From assembly GCA_037389465.1 (NCBI GenBank), contig JAZARR010000197.1, positions 8,705,501 to 8,769,500 on the forward strand: DNA of 64,000 nt. The letters are read 5' to 3'. The notes under the pieces are model-generated. The model worked only from the letters and a program-made list of their open reading frames with translations. It had not been told where the DNA came from and ran no database searches. A program made the translations under genes and the position numbers. Origin of the DNA: Baylisascaris procyonis (Eukaryota; Nematoda; Chromadorea; Rhabditida; Ascarididae). Below, piece by piece: positions 27,962-41,521 of the stretch (position 1 is its first letter; every line of letters starts with the position of its first letter).

Positions 27962-30900
27962 ATGTTCCCATATTATATGCCGGAAACGCCGGGAAAATTG
28001 AGTTTGAACGCCGGAAAATTAAGCAATCCTGGAAAATCAACTCTAAATATTTTTTAGAATTTATGACGTTGAGCTATCATGACAATTTCCGATTAAAACC
28101 AAAAAATAGTAAAGTGATTAGTGAAGTAATATAAATTTTGTCTTAGGAAGACATGAACGATTAAAATGGTCGATAGGCATAAAGCATTTATATAACGATT
28201 TTTTCGAAGAGTAACTACTTCTTTGCATATATATTTTTATGCATAAACACGCAAATTTCATTTGTGGAATCAAATATAGATAAAACATCCACGTGAGCCG
28301 GAAATCATCAGATTTAAATAACTTAAAGATTTTTTTAAAATCATATGAATAGCTGATTGAACTACGCACGTTGCGTACTAAGAATAATATTTGCGGAATC
28401 GAGGTAATAAGATATGTGGAGATAGCGCTAAAAAATAAACTCATAGTATCATATTTGAATGATACAATTCTATTATCTGGAGTATTTTCACATTTGTTAT
28501 ATATCGTTTTATCAATGATTATTCCTTAAGAAAGTTTATTAAAATTTGCTAAAAATTTAAGTATTAAAATATAAAATTGTAAAGTAAACAAAATACAAAT
28601 AAATAAATAAATAAAAATAAAGCATAAATAAGTAGATAACAATAGTAAATAGTATAAAGTAGTTCGATAGCTGAAATAAAATATAAATAAAAATAATAAA
28701 GATGCATATTGCAGAAGTGAAAAAGAAGACGACAATCGTCGTACATATGAAAGGAACACGTAGCAGCACAGAATCCGATTCAAGCAATTAAACTGTCATC
28801 AATCGATGTCTCTTCGTACTTCTCAATTTGCATATCAATACGCCCGATAAAAATAACACTTTCCATATATATTATAAGAGATGCTTATTTCAAAGTTATT
28901 ATCTTATCAAAATTTATATCAGTGATATGATTTGTATTGTGCCTAAGGGCATACAGCGTTTAAATGGTTGGTAAGAAATTCGGATTAAGAATAGACGCTT
29001 ATCGGCATATTCGATGGTGAGCTAAACTTTTGATTCGAGTTGATTTGAGGAATTTTTAATCATCATAAAGATTGAAATATTTGTTCTTAGTGAATAGCTT
29101 TCCCACATAAATTTAATGTTCTAATATAACAAAAGCGTATAGAAGAATTTTTTTTTTTTCTGCAAATCGGAATAATTTTTTCTCTGTTTGTAAAAAATTT
29201 TATTGCAGAAAGTGAATAATTTTGAGAAAATTTCGAAGTTTTTTTTTCCCCTATTCCATAAATTTTTTAATTTCCTCTATTTCTTTATAATTCAACAATA
29301 TTTTACCAACCAATTTGCTGTGGTCCATTCCTATTTATATATTCCTTTCATTGAAATTCATTATTAGATGTGTCTTCAAAAAAAAAAATTTTGTTTTCTT
29401 TTTAGAGAATGGTGCTATTCTTAAATAATCTATTTAATTGTAATTTTTGTTTGAATTGCGTTAAAAATATTTTCATTTCGCTTTTGGATATATGACGTTA
29501 GGCTTGTATGATTATGAAAAAAAAAAATTGTTTTATAAAAATTTTTAATATCATAATGAGAAATGAATATTTATAATAATATAGATGATATTTTGATCAT
29601 TTTATCAAAACTTTTTATCGAAAAAACTTGGTGAAATCCTTCGATCTTAGTTATTTGAAAGTAAGCTTGAACGAATCGATAGCATGGTTCCACCGTTCGA
29701 ATTCACGCCTCTAATGGTCAAGCATTAATGAAACGCCATTCCAACTTTTGGAACTCAATCAGAGAATTTGAATCTTCTCGAATTCTATCTGGAAATTAAA
29801 TGATATCTATTAGGCGGATCGGATAATATGCAAATGTAAGTCGAATAATATGAGAATTTCTGATTGAGGTTCAAAATTATGGAATGCTTAATTGTTTCAT
29901 ATGATTTAACCACTAGAGGATGGCATTTCGATGGTGGGACTTTATAAAGTTTGAAATTCATATAGCTTGTTTTTTGAAAATAGTATTTTGAATTCCAATT
30001 TATTCGTGTAATTCATCTCTAAAATACAATTAAATTTGTAGTAAAAAAAAAAATATTTATCGAAAATTTTTTGTAAGAATTTTTTTTTTTGAAAATTTGG
30101 AAAATTGACAACTTTTAATTTTTTTTTTCTCGCTTTGCTTTAGATAGGATAATTATCGTTCTCGATTTGATGAAAATTCTTTTATTGCCTATATTCTTAT
30201 TTTATATCATTTTTAATTGTGAAGTTTTTTTTTTCTAATTTGTGATTTTTTTTTTTTTAAATTTTTAATGAGTTCAATAAAAATATGCTATATAAGGCGC
30301 AATAAAGTTTTTTTTTTATTTCGAAAATATTTTCATCACATTTTGAACTGCAATGAATAGCATATGAGACTTAATTCGATTGGCACCGTTATCTAAGCAT
30401 ATCGTTTCAAAGGAGATTACACTGATTTACTTCGTAAGAACTAGCTGTTGTTTAGTGAAATTTTATGATTATATAAAAACTAACAAAAGAGCACAAACTG
30501 TGCTTTTTAAAATCGGTAAGATGATAGAATAAGGTTTTGATAATGCGAAATTGTAGTCATTCATTGGTGAATTATGCTGACCGAGTGATTTTGAAATACA
30601 AGAATAATCAATTTTCCTGTGAGTCTAGGCGGAAAAATAGTTTATTAAAAAGTATTAATTTGGAAACAAGCTCTTTTATACACTGGAATTAACAGACTCC
30701 GGAGTCAAACTCTTTTATAAATCCATCTACAAACAAAAAAAAAAAAAAACTACATATGGAGGCGGCAACAAAATGAATCCAAGTGAACGAATGTTTCGCA
30801 TGGAGTTAAAGGCGACTGTGAATAGCAGAAGCAAAGAAACAAAACCACTCCAAGTACGCCCCCTGGGGTTATAATCGAAGTCACAGTAATTTTTAAATTA

Positions 30901-31935
30901 GCGCCATTATGAATATTTGACATTCTACTGTCATTTCCAGACAATATCATTTCGACAGTTTGCGCATAGAGGTCAAATACCGTAGTATAGCACATTGATT
31001 TACAGTACATTCTAGATGAGTATATGGAGAAATTTTACGGTAATTTCGATGAATTTTGGAACAAGTCCAAGTAGTGGCTATATGCTGTATCGATTCTTTT
31101 CTCACGTTCAACTCCGAGAACATATTATTAGAATGTATTCCAATGAAGGATGGCTTAATGATTCGATTCGTTGGAATTGTGCTGTCAGAAATGTTATACG
31201 TTGGAAACAAAAATATCAAGTGTTCAGGTTTTTCAATCAATGATGATGTGGCCCAATGACCTGATAGCTGTTCACGAATATCACCCATTAAGCAATATCG
31301 TTGATCGGGATGGACACAATATTTTTGTGAAGGATGTCGAAGAATTATTCCGCCAGAATAACATATGCGAGCCTAAAGAAATGTTCCATTGAATTGATAA
31401 GTTGTATATTACATTTTATACTAACTTATTAAGAATTTCAACCTGTGGTACTTATTTTTGGGCAACTGAATTAAAGGAGACAACCCCCCCTCCTTTCCAT
31501 TTGAGATGGGGGATAGGGTTATCACCTTCAATTTCAACAACAACATCATAGAATACTCTCACTTGCTAATTGTCAAGGTAATTCGTTAAAACTGCAAAAT
31601 CGAATGGCTCACTTCAGGTGTGAGTAAATTAGTATAAATGTTTCATTATTAATTAAGCATCTGTGAAATGCGTTTTCCTGGTGAATAGAATTAGAAAAGC
31701 GCAAATTGTGCAATTTCCTAGAGAGACTTGCCTTTTTTGTTTGCTTATATCAGCATATGTTATGATGTTAAAGCCGTTATCATGTTTATTCGATGATGGA
31801 GCTGTTCCTCTTTCCACCTTCATTTCGTGCTTTATTACGACGAATGCTGTCTTCATTTTTTTTTAGACCATCACTCAACGATTTTTTTTTTTACCACTTC
31901 AAGTTTTAACGGATTCTTTAGATACTTGAAACTTT

Positions 31936-31993
31936 TCTGGAAGGTTTTTTCTTGGAAGGTTTTTTTCTTGGAAGATTTTTTTCTGGAAGAGGA
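31936..31993. repeat. Short tandem repeat, about 17 bp unit, four copies
   Basis: TTCTTGGAAGGTTTTTT-like units, slightly diverged and varying in T-run length. Confidence 0.75.
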
Positions 31994-32682
31994 AATTATT
32001 GATTGAAACAGATCGTGTTGAAGAATCACATCTTCAAATATTTGTTTTATTTTTCAAAGAATATTTCAAAAGTTGCAATATTATAAAGAAAATGATTTTC
32101 GATATAATATTTGAATAGTATTTTCACGATGAACTGCTGAATAAAAAGACGCTCATTTATTACAAATTACAAAAAAAAAATAAAAAAATAAAAAAATAAA
32201 AAATAAAACACTGGAAGAATTTTTCTATAAATCTATAAATTTTAAGCAAATAGCACTTATTTTATTTAATTTTTAGTTATTCATATTGAAATAAAGTTCT
32301 TATATGTTTGTATTTTTTTGTTTTATTTTATTATAATCCAAATTCAATATGATATGCGGATAAGATAATTGCTAAGAAAAGCAACAAATCAATAAATAAT
32401 TTATATATTAGCAATATTTGATTTATTTGTCAACTGGCAGCTAGATATCCTTTTTTCTGCCACTTGTTTATGTCTATGGTTTTAATGGATTTTTTCTCTT
32501 GCTGCCAGTTGCATAGTATAATGATTGAAGTTAACAGCTGTGTTAAAAAGCTCTGCCTTGGAACGAGTCGATGATAAAAAAAAAAACTTTGACTAATGCT
32601 AGAGCACTTTGTCGTCTTGCTATTGTTTTGCCTGGTGCCTATAAGATCACCGCTCAGAGAGCTACTGAGCATTTGAGACAAC

Positions 32683-32854
32683 GTTGTGTTTAGCATCTGT
32701 CACTAATGATGTTTGTGCTCGGAATCTGTCATTAACGGTCTGGTCTTAGCGATGTTGCGAATAATACTTGATTTAGTAGTGCTTGTGTTCAGAATCTGAT
32801 TCTAGTAGTGCTGATGTTCGAAATCCTTCTTTAACAATGTTTATGATCTGAAAG
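32683..32854. repeat. Degenerate minisatellite, about 29-30 bp unit
   Basis: Units such as AGTAGTGCTTGTGTTCAGAATCTG, AGTAGTGCTGATGTTCGAAATC and ATGATGTTTGTGCTCGGAATCTG recur in tandem with substitutions, four to six copies in all. It is non-coding as far as can be seen. Confidence 0.7.
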
Positions 32855-33422
32855 AAGACCAAATTTATGGAATTTATTTCTTTCTTCAATTAAATATAAA
32901 TTTTCCATATTTCTTTTTTGTTAATAGATTTTTCCAGTAGAAAATAATTTATACTTAGTAAGATTTCATTTAAAATAATTTGTATAGTTCAGCTATAGTT
33001 TCTTCATAAAATATTCTATATTTTATTGGGGGAAAAATAATATTTATCGATGTAGAAAGTATTTTTAGAAGATTTTCTATAAAGATTTGAACAGTTAGAA
33101 ATATCTTTATTTATATTCTAATTAATGCAGTAATAAGTTTTACAAAAGAAATATGATACTAATATAGATAGGAAATATTTGTTTGTTATGATAGCGATTT
33201 TTTTTGTATTTTTGAGAGATTTTATTTGATAGGTTCCCTTATCTATTCCATTCGGCATCAACACATCTCAATGATACATTTTTGAAGTGTTTTTCATTTT
33301 CGCTTTATTGCTTTTACGATATTATTTTTTATATTTGTCGAAATTAATAAAGATTTTACGATGAAATCCCCTTCTATCTAGTAAGACCGTCCTTTACGAA
33401 TAAGATTCACCAAAGTTTTTCC

Positions 33423-33542
<120 letters not shown>

Positions 33543-34151
33543 TGGATGACGTATAACGGCCTCATTGCTTTCTTGTTTACACAACCCACTGTTTGCAGAA
33601 TACTTTTGCTTTTCAAGGTTAATGACTGAATAGACGTGTATGTGAAGCATTAAAGTGCTTGCAGTGAGGGAAAATGACTATGAAACGTTCAGTTAGGAGG
33701 GTTGATTAGAAATGGGAAAAAATAATTCCACAGCTATCTGTCATTAAGAGACGATCGAAGAAGCTTTCTACCAACTCTATTTATTTCTTCGTAGTATTAT
33801 ATAATATGCACTATTTAAGAATGTGAAGAGAACTTCCTCAGCGATTCTAGCATCTTCCTTCTGCCGCTGCAGTAACCTCCTTTATAATGATATGCAGGAT
33901 TTATAGCCCCGAGGGGGGGGGGTTAAAATAAATTCTGCGTTTCACTAAGAGATGAGGTCTTAAGGTCCGACTTATTATTGTGCCCACCCACCTGTCTCAT
34001 ACCTCTAATGAGCATTCAAATGCTCAACTTTTATTTAAACCGTTACATGGGAATTATGCTGCAATACCTGGAAATAGTGGTGCATTGAGTATGGAATATT
34101 TTGATTCATATCCATGCATCACTGAATAGATTTGCGAATTCGTTTCACCTT

Positions 34152-34258
<107 letters not shown>

Positions 34259-34881
34259 TGAATAGGGAGGTGATAGTTACATAATCCACCAATAAATATT
34301 CCAAAACAAAAATCACTGAATGAAATCAGATTCTTAAAAAAAAGGTTTTTCCCTTCTGGTGATAATCTGCTGCTGCATTGAGAGAGAAAGGTAGGTGGGC
34401 TTATCTCGCAACAATCTTCGATGACTTTTAGTGTTTTTTTCACTCATTGATGAGATTATTATGTGATTTGAGGGAACGTTATGATGAATAAACTATAAGA
34501 GTGGGAAATATAGATATAAAATATTTTGCATAAATGTTTATAGTTTACAAAATAATACTAGAACAAGATTTGTTGTAAAGATTCAGTCATTGCTACACAA
34601 CACCAACATTAAGCTTGAAATGGCTTATATTATTTTCAGTGTGAAACGTGCATCTCTTAGAGATTTGGATGACGTTCGCTTCATCTGTTTCGTGAAACGT
34701 CTTGATTATCTCCCCGCTATTTCAGGTTTTAAGGGTATCCAGGTGGGGGGTGGAGTATGTTTGCAGATCTGCTTTGCGGTTAACGTTTATTCTTTTCATA
34801 TTGCGTGTTTTAAATCGTTTTTTTCAACTTTCCGAATATACCTGCTGAATTTTGCCTGGGGGCTTCAAATTATTCAATTAC

Positions 34882-34891
34882 TGTATTTCAG
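34882..34891 (+). promoter_or_regulatory. Candidate spliced-leader trans-splice acceptor upstream of pdha-1 exon 1
   Basis: CTGTATTTCAG ends at 34891, 50 nt before ATGATG at 34942. There is no upstream exon in frame, which fits the outron-type acceptor that nematode SL1 trans-splicing uses (established for nematodes in general). It is only a sequence match. A competing site is the TTTCAG ending at 35413. Confidence 0.4.
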
Positions 34892-34941
34892 TGGTCTTCA
34901 AAACCGATAAAATCGAACGTTTCCATCGATCTTAAACGAAG

Positions 34942-37900
34942 ATGATGAACGTATTCGCAAACATCTTCAAGGTTACTAATCAATATTTACATGTCATTTA
35001 AATTACTAGCTAAATATTTTTATTGGATTTTTTATTTGTTTTATGAAATACTTATGAGTACATAATTATACCTAGATTTTTATAAATATTATCATAAATC
35101 AATACGTTTGATGTCATTTGTAGTCTCTATTTCTTTCGTAGTAGAAAATTAATTTTGCATATTCTTTCATAAAATATAAACAATTTATAGGCATATCACA
35201 ACTATCAATTACTCATTTCGAAGTTGACAAAAGCTGATTGGTCGCCCTCGAAGTTAGAATAACACGAGAGTAATATGATGCGATTTTCATCGCTTTATGA
35301 TAATGGTACCATAGAAGAAGGATTATCTGCTTGCATATTTACTACTGGGGGGGGGGGGGGGGGGTTGGGAAGGGAGGGTTAATATAACATCTTAAATTTT
35401 TCATAAATTTCAGGTACCGACGATGAGTCCGTCGCTAGTGGCGATGTCGGTGCGGCTTGCGAGCACGGAGGCCACTTTTCAAACGAAACCCTTCAAATTG
35501 CACAAACTTGACTCCGGACCAGACGACAACGTTCATGTCACTAAAGAAGATGCCGTTCACTACTATACCCAAATGCAGGTGATTTCATTTATCTTATCTA
35601 TTTACCTAATGGAGGTACTTGCTTTCATGTCAAAAAAAAAATGGAAATTGCTTGTATATCAAAAAAAAAAAAAAACAAACAATATTTTTTTAATTTATTA
35701 AGGATTGTTTATCTAGGCCCATTCTGAAGTGGGAGTGCTACGTCTTCCTTGGCTGTATATCGCCGCTATGGCTACTTATGAGTTCACGCTGAATAATTGA
35801 TATTTCTGATAACGAATATGAAAATAATTTTATTTTTGTTTGACTAGTCGATCATGCGGAATATTGAATGCCTATTTTGTTTATAAGTTTTTGTGGCGTA
35901 TTTTACGATGCTGATTTATTGCTAAAGATATGCATATGTATTATATTTATCATTCCTATGCGTAATATGCCATCAATCGGGTGATGAGATTCTTGGGAGA
36001 TCTTATTGAAGAGTGGAATATAACGATACGGGAAATCAGCGTTCACTTTATTCGGTTTCATTTATTTTCTCGACTATCATTGTCGCATTGTTGAGCTCGG
36101 CTGAATTATGAAAGTTGTTTATTCGATTTTGTTATATGCTGATTAATCGAACGGATCGATTTGGATCAGATTGCGAAGTAGAAATCGTCTTCTAAATTGT
36201 ATTGTATATGATCACTCAAATAAAGCTTTTTTTTCCTAGACGATTCGACGAATGGAAACGGCTGCAGGGAATTTGTACAAAGAAAAGAAGGTTCGAGGTT
36301 TCTGCCATCTGTATTCTGGTCAGGTAGGCTATCATTTCCGTCTGGTTTTTAATTTTTAAATTTTTTCGTCTTTTGTTTTTCATGATCGATAGGGTGAAAT
36401 ATTATTTTGCGTAATTCTGCCCTCTTTATACTGACTACACTGAATGGCAATGCTTTCAGTGGAGATTCCTTAAAGATCCTTGGTTTGGGCTAGGTTGAAA
36501 CGGGTATGTTAGCACATTGTGCGAGTGGGGTCCCTTTATGACTATGTCAACGGATCTCTTGGCGTCAACTCCAGGAACTGACTGGAAGGGGGATTCAAGG
36601 GAAAATCCTTTAAGGTAAGCGGGAACAGCAATACCTGAGTACGTTGAGATTCACTCGCTTTTAATCGATTCCGCAATGCGTACTTTATATGCAGGAAGCG
36701 TGCGCAGTTGGCACGAAGGCCGCAATGGATGCCGGAGATGCAGCCATCACTGCATATCGATGCCATGGATGGACGTATCTCAGCGGATCACCGGTCGCGA
36801 AAGTCCTTTGCGAACTTACTGGTACGATGCTTGTTGATAGACTAATACCATGGGGTAGTGACGGGAACTGCTGTATCAGGCTTTGATTTTTGATTAAATA
36901 AGCATTTGTTCTCTTCGAATTTCACAGTTATTTTTCGTTTAGGTAGACCTCTTCGATTTTCTAGAATCAGCATTTTTTATCCTTCTGATGCTGCCCTTGC
37001 CGTATAGTAGAATTCAACTAAGATTAGATTAAAAAAAAATTTTTTTTTCAATAATAGGATTTGTCTATTCGTCTATAATCAAAATTGATGTATGATTAGA
37101 TAAGGTGGAGGTAATTTGTAACTAAGAGTGATCGGCGAACATTTTCCAAAGAGAATACCGTATCTCATCATTTATAAGCCGATTTATAATGCATAACATC
37201 CTCTTGCATAATGTTTATCAGTTTGCTGCGCTCATTTCTTACTACTCTCATCTCATGCACCCCAAAATTGAGATCGCATTTTTCAATAGCATTTGCTGAG
37301 ATCATTGAATTTTTATCATTTCCTATAGGTGAAATGAAGGTATTTTTTGAAATGAGTAGTCAATTATATTTGCATATTGCGTTTATTACGTTGGCAATAG
37401 GTTGAAACCTACATGAACACATTAACGGTTGAACAATGATGTCTTCTTGAAACATGCGCATCCCCGTCATGTTTTCTTTCATTTGGGAAGTTCATCCCCC
37501 AACCCTCACCCTCTTCTCACTCTTTCATTCATTGTTCGAATAAACGTCCAGACGATGCAAGCCATATCAGCCAAATGCATTTCTTTTAGGGGGTTGCTTG
37601 CATTCTAAACTGTAAAATTCTGTAAGCGCTTATTAAATATGGGAATATTGTTTGAGGTCGTTTAACGGGCAATGTGCATGGCAAGGGTGGTTCGATGCAT
37701 ATGTACGGTGAGAACTTCTACGGCGGTAATGGTATTGTGGGTGCGCAACAACCGCTTGGCACGGGAATTGCATTCGCTATGAAATACAAGAAGCAAAAAA
37801 ATGTTTGTATCACCATGTTCGGTGATGGTGCCACCAACCAAGGGCAGCTATTCGAGTGTAAGCGTTTGCATTTCATTTAGTCAATAGTTATTTACCAAAA

Positions 37901-40900
37901 ATAAGATCCGCTAAGTTGTGAAACCTGGAGAGTTAATTTAATGCACTAGAGATGTATCTGTTGCATCGTTTGATCTGTTCCCTCATTTCCGGTGAATTGT
38001 TTTCTTAGTTTACTTATTTTTTGAATGTTTCAACTTGATATTTTTCTAAAATTTTTCCTTCACTGCTCGGGCATTGAGATGGAAATTCAGAAGAGAGTTT
38101 AGAAGCATGCATTTGTGACATTTTCGTGGGAATATTGGAGCTTCAAGTTGGCACAAAAATTCATAACGGGCGGATTGTGGAAATCCTTGTTTTCTTATAT
38201 TTTATAAATGTGCTAGGAGTCGTGTGAGGTTATACTGCCAATCGTCCAGTATCGATCCTACTTCTTACTTATACCCCCTGCCGAATATTTATCCTTTTTT
38301 TTTGAAATTTTTATCCAAACCTTGAGGCTTGTAAATGAGGTACGCGGTGTTTATGAAGATCACTTCATGTTTATATTGCTTCATCTCTTCACTTATGCAA
38401 AAGTCACCTTTGCATTGCATCTATACAATATTGAGCTCTTTCCTAGAACATTTATTCAGCGCATAAGTTGGTGCTTCTGGCCAATTCTGCCGTAACTGGG
38501 GAAGTATTTTTTAATAGTTATTTCATTCTTTTTCTTTACGGATATTCACTTTTCAGGTCCGACAATGTCGCTATTAGAAGTTGTGACATTGGGATTTTCA
38601 TTTGAAGAAAAGATGCAGGTGATTAGCCGATTGGAAGGGGAAGAGGAGGAGTGACAGCATATCCCGTCATAAAAACTAGATGCTGGTAGATGTGAAAGAA
38701 ATGAAATGTTGGCACAAGCTTTCTACTTATTTTGTTTTTTTTTCCATCCTGATTTCGGATTCACTTTCGTTGAAGCAAATTTTAGGCTCTCTTTGCTCAT
38801 CCAGGCAAATTTTTGGTGAGGTTAGCATGTCTTACTTTCACTATTTCCGGAGCCTATCCAAAATCAGCAGTCATAACCATACTTTCCTTCATCGCTCTTA
38901 GTGTGATGAATCGTCACGGTTTTCATGTTACGTCTACGACTGCTTACATGGAATTCCTCCCTTCTTCCCCTTCTTTCTCCCCTCTCCCCTCCCTATGTCA
39001 CAGCACTCCTATCTTTTTTTTTATTTTATCTACCTCGGACATATCATATCCCTGATTTTGTTCAACACTATATATTTCTAATACTCCCGGGACTGAACTA
39101 GAGATGACTCGTTAGATGGCGATTTACCTGAGACACTTTAATGAGCCATTTTCATCACAATCTTTCATTGATAAGCATTGAATAGTCACCTATAGCTAAG
39201 TGAGAGGACTGTAGGATCCGGATTAGTCCTATCTAACCTTTGTGTAAATGTGCACATTCGCCGCACTAGATGAATATTTCAGCGATGAATATGGCCAAGT
39301 TGTGGGATTTGCCAGTGCTGTATGTATGCGAGAACAACGGGTATGGTATGGGTACGGCGGCAGCTAGATCATCAGCAAGTACCGACTATTATACACGTGG
39401 CGATTATGTTCCAGGCATATGGGTATATTTAGTTATTAACGACTGTGAAATAGCTAATAAAAGTTGCACATTTTCAAATCCTTTTTTTAAACGTTGAGCT
39501 GCTTCTTCACGTCGTTCTTGGATTTATGAGTGCTCATTAATGCGAAATTAAAGCATTCTGTTTAATGTAAGAGATTATCCGTTATTAAAAGCATGATCTG
39601 GCAGTCTATGATATGGAATATTGAATGAGGCGGGTCCTCGATGACAAAAGTGGCAGAGTTTGCGGGTATTTTAGGAGTTTTTTTTGTTGAATGTGGGGGG
39701 GGGGGTGGGCTCATTTATTTATAAAATAAAAGTAAGGGAAAATTGTTTGATTCACTTTTGAGATGATAATGAGCATTTTATGCATTTTAATAAACCTAAT
39801 GTCTTGTATTTGTTTGCATAATTTTTATTTGTTGAAAAAAGAACGCTGTCGAGTTTTCTTTTGCAGGTCACATGCCTGAAGGGATTACGTTTGATTCAGT
39901 TTAAGATCACTAAAGCTTTCAGTTGTGCTTTAAGAACTGACAGTATTTCTTATAGGTCGACGGTATGGACGTATTGGCTGTACGTCAGGCGGTCCGATGG
40001 GCGAAAGAGTGGTGCAATGCGGGGAAAGGACCACTCATGATTGAGATGGCTACCTATCGATATGGTGGTCATTCAATGTCCGATCCTGGAACAAGGTGAC
40101 CATAACTCATCTTTTCAGTTCAAAGTATTCATTTCATGATTGTTTTTTTTTCTGCTGGACATTTGCTTTCGTGGATTGTAGAGGGACAACTAGAGTCTGC
40201 GTAGTGGAAAATAGATGTTTTTTGGAGCTATCAAATCCATGATCGTAATCGCTATGTTTTAGTCACATATCAACACCCTCCCAGTCTCCAGGTGGATGGG
40301 AAGAAGTCTTGCATATGTGCTTCGTATTTGAGATTGTAGGTTTAGATGATTTTTCTTTTCATCCATCAAACATCATTATATCAAATTGCCTTTAAAAAAA
40401 TTAGCATTTGTGATAAGGTGCAGTGACCCAGTTGCCTTTACTTTCCATTTAACTTACAGCTATCGAACCCGAGAAGAGATCCAGGAGGTGCGAAAAACGA
40501 GAGACCCGATCACCGGCTTCAAAGACAAGATCGTGACAGCCGGACTTGTCACGGAAGATGAAATCAAGGAAATCGACAAGGAAGTTCGTAAGGAGGTTGG
40601 GTTGTTTTTACTTTTGTCTGTTAGAAATGTTCATTCCGAGTGGCGCCTTGATGTTGTGTCTTGATTATTCAGAAGGGTGAAATAACCAAGTGGGAGAGCT
40701 TAGCGACGAACGATATGGATAAGGAAAATATAAATGGGCATAACACTGAGTTGTGCCATCGGGCAAACCCTTCAATAATCGAGAATGTATTGAGAAATTG
40801 GTAGATTGGCATGTAAGTGCTAATCAGGTCTACATTTGCATTTACCTGATATCTGTCTTTACTGCTTCGAGCGTAGAATTTCGATGTTCTTCAAAAGAAT

Positions 40901-41521
40901 TTTCGAAATGAATCTTGTTCGCGAGTCGAAAAAAGGAGTTTGCAAGAACTCAGCAATGCCTCAAGGTTTTCAAAGGGACTGTCCTTGGGAGTTCAGGTAA
41001 GGACATGCATATGTTCTCATCCGTATGTCCTTCAACCATCATACCATCCTTACATGCAACCATTCCACAGCGGCCTGCATAGCTTCAAATCTTTTATCGT
41101 GTTTTTTGTTGCTTTCTGCATCGTTCAACAACTTATATATAAGGCAGACAATTGCACTTAGGAATTGGATGTGCGGAATTATGCTCTCCAAATATGAAAT
41201 ATTCAAAATATTTAGTTCCCATGAACAATCTCTCCCAGAGCTTTGAGGCACTGCCGGGCTCCTTTGACCTCTTTTTTGATGGTTAAACTGCCTTCATTTC
41301 GTTTGATTCACCCATACATATTGGTGCTTTTTGCAAATATTGTTGAATTATAGATCGATGCAGCGGTAAAGCAAGCGCATACTGATAAGGAATCACCAGT
41401 GGAGTTATTGCTGACTGATATCTACTACAATACACCTGCTCAGTACGTGCGATGCGCCACCGATGAGGTTCTTCAAAAGTATCTCACCTCGGAGGAAGCC
41501 GTGAAAGCGCTTGCTAAATGA
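34942..41521 (+). CDS. pdha-1: Pyruvate dehydrogenase E1 component subunit alpha, mitochondrial (9 exons)
   Basis: This is the alpha subunit of the E1 heterotetramer that decarboxylates pyruvate with thiamine pyrophosphate (TPP) in the mitochondrial matrix. Coding exons: 34942-34971, 35414-35578, 36240-36323, 36695-36821, 37657-37857, 39283-39422, 39956-40095, 40460-40595, 41354-41521. They give 396 codons in one frame, close to the C. elegans and human lengths. Residues 1-30 are Arg/Ser-containing and nearly acid-free, fitting a matrix-targeting peptide. The TPP/Mg motif runs from GDGATNQGQ (191-199) to [10 protein letters not shown] (218-227). Residues [16 protein letters not shown] (282-297) carry the counterparts of human phospho-sites 1 and 2 (S289, S296), and S235 in ASTDYY matches site 3, so kinase/phosphatase control is likely retained. 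Exon 1 is the weakest: ATG at 35423 in exon 2 would give a 383-residue protein, also with a plausible targeting peptide. Confidence 0.96.
35347..35378 (+). other. G18 homopolymer and flanking G-runs in pdha-1 intron 1
   Basis: Eighteen consecutive G (35347-35364) are followed by GGG, GGG and GGG runs up to 35378, ending about 35 nt before the exon 2 acceptor. It could form G-quadruplexes in the pre-mRNA. The homopolymer length may be unreliable in an assembly. Confidence 0.8.
35404..35413 (+). promoter_or_regulatory. Alternative trans-splice or cis-splice acceptor before pdha-1 exon 2
   Basis: An ATAAATTTCAG acceptor sits 9 nt before an in-frame ATG (35423). That spacing is typical of spliced-leader addition next to a start codon. 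It could serve as an ordinary acceptor joined to exon 1 (34942-34971) or as a direct trans-splice site giving a protein 13 residues shorter. Both give credible mitochondrial presequences, so the sequence does not decide. Confidence 0.4.
39695..39709 (+). other. G11 run plus GGG in pdha-1 intron 6
   Basis: Eleven G followed by T and GGG, within the intron 39423-39955. It is the second long G tract of this gene. Confidence 0.8.

Noticed and set aside
28118..28787. Overlapping hydrophobic minus-strand frames
   Set aside because: They lie in low-complexity AT-rich sequence and are probably chance frames or composition artefacts. No exon boundaries or conserved motifs were seen.
34928..34971. Alternative frame reading [13 protein letters not shown] at the pdha-1 5' exon
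   Set aside because: It is protein-like, but it has a stop just upstream and splicing it to exon 2 gives a frame that ends early. The other frame yields the full PDHA protein.
38557..38618. Exon-like segment with good splice sites in pdha-1 intron 5
   Set aside because: Inclusion would shift the frame before exon 6, and the conserved protein is complete without it.
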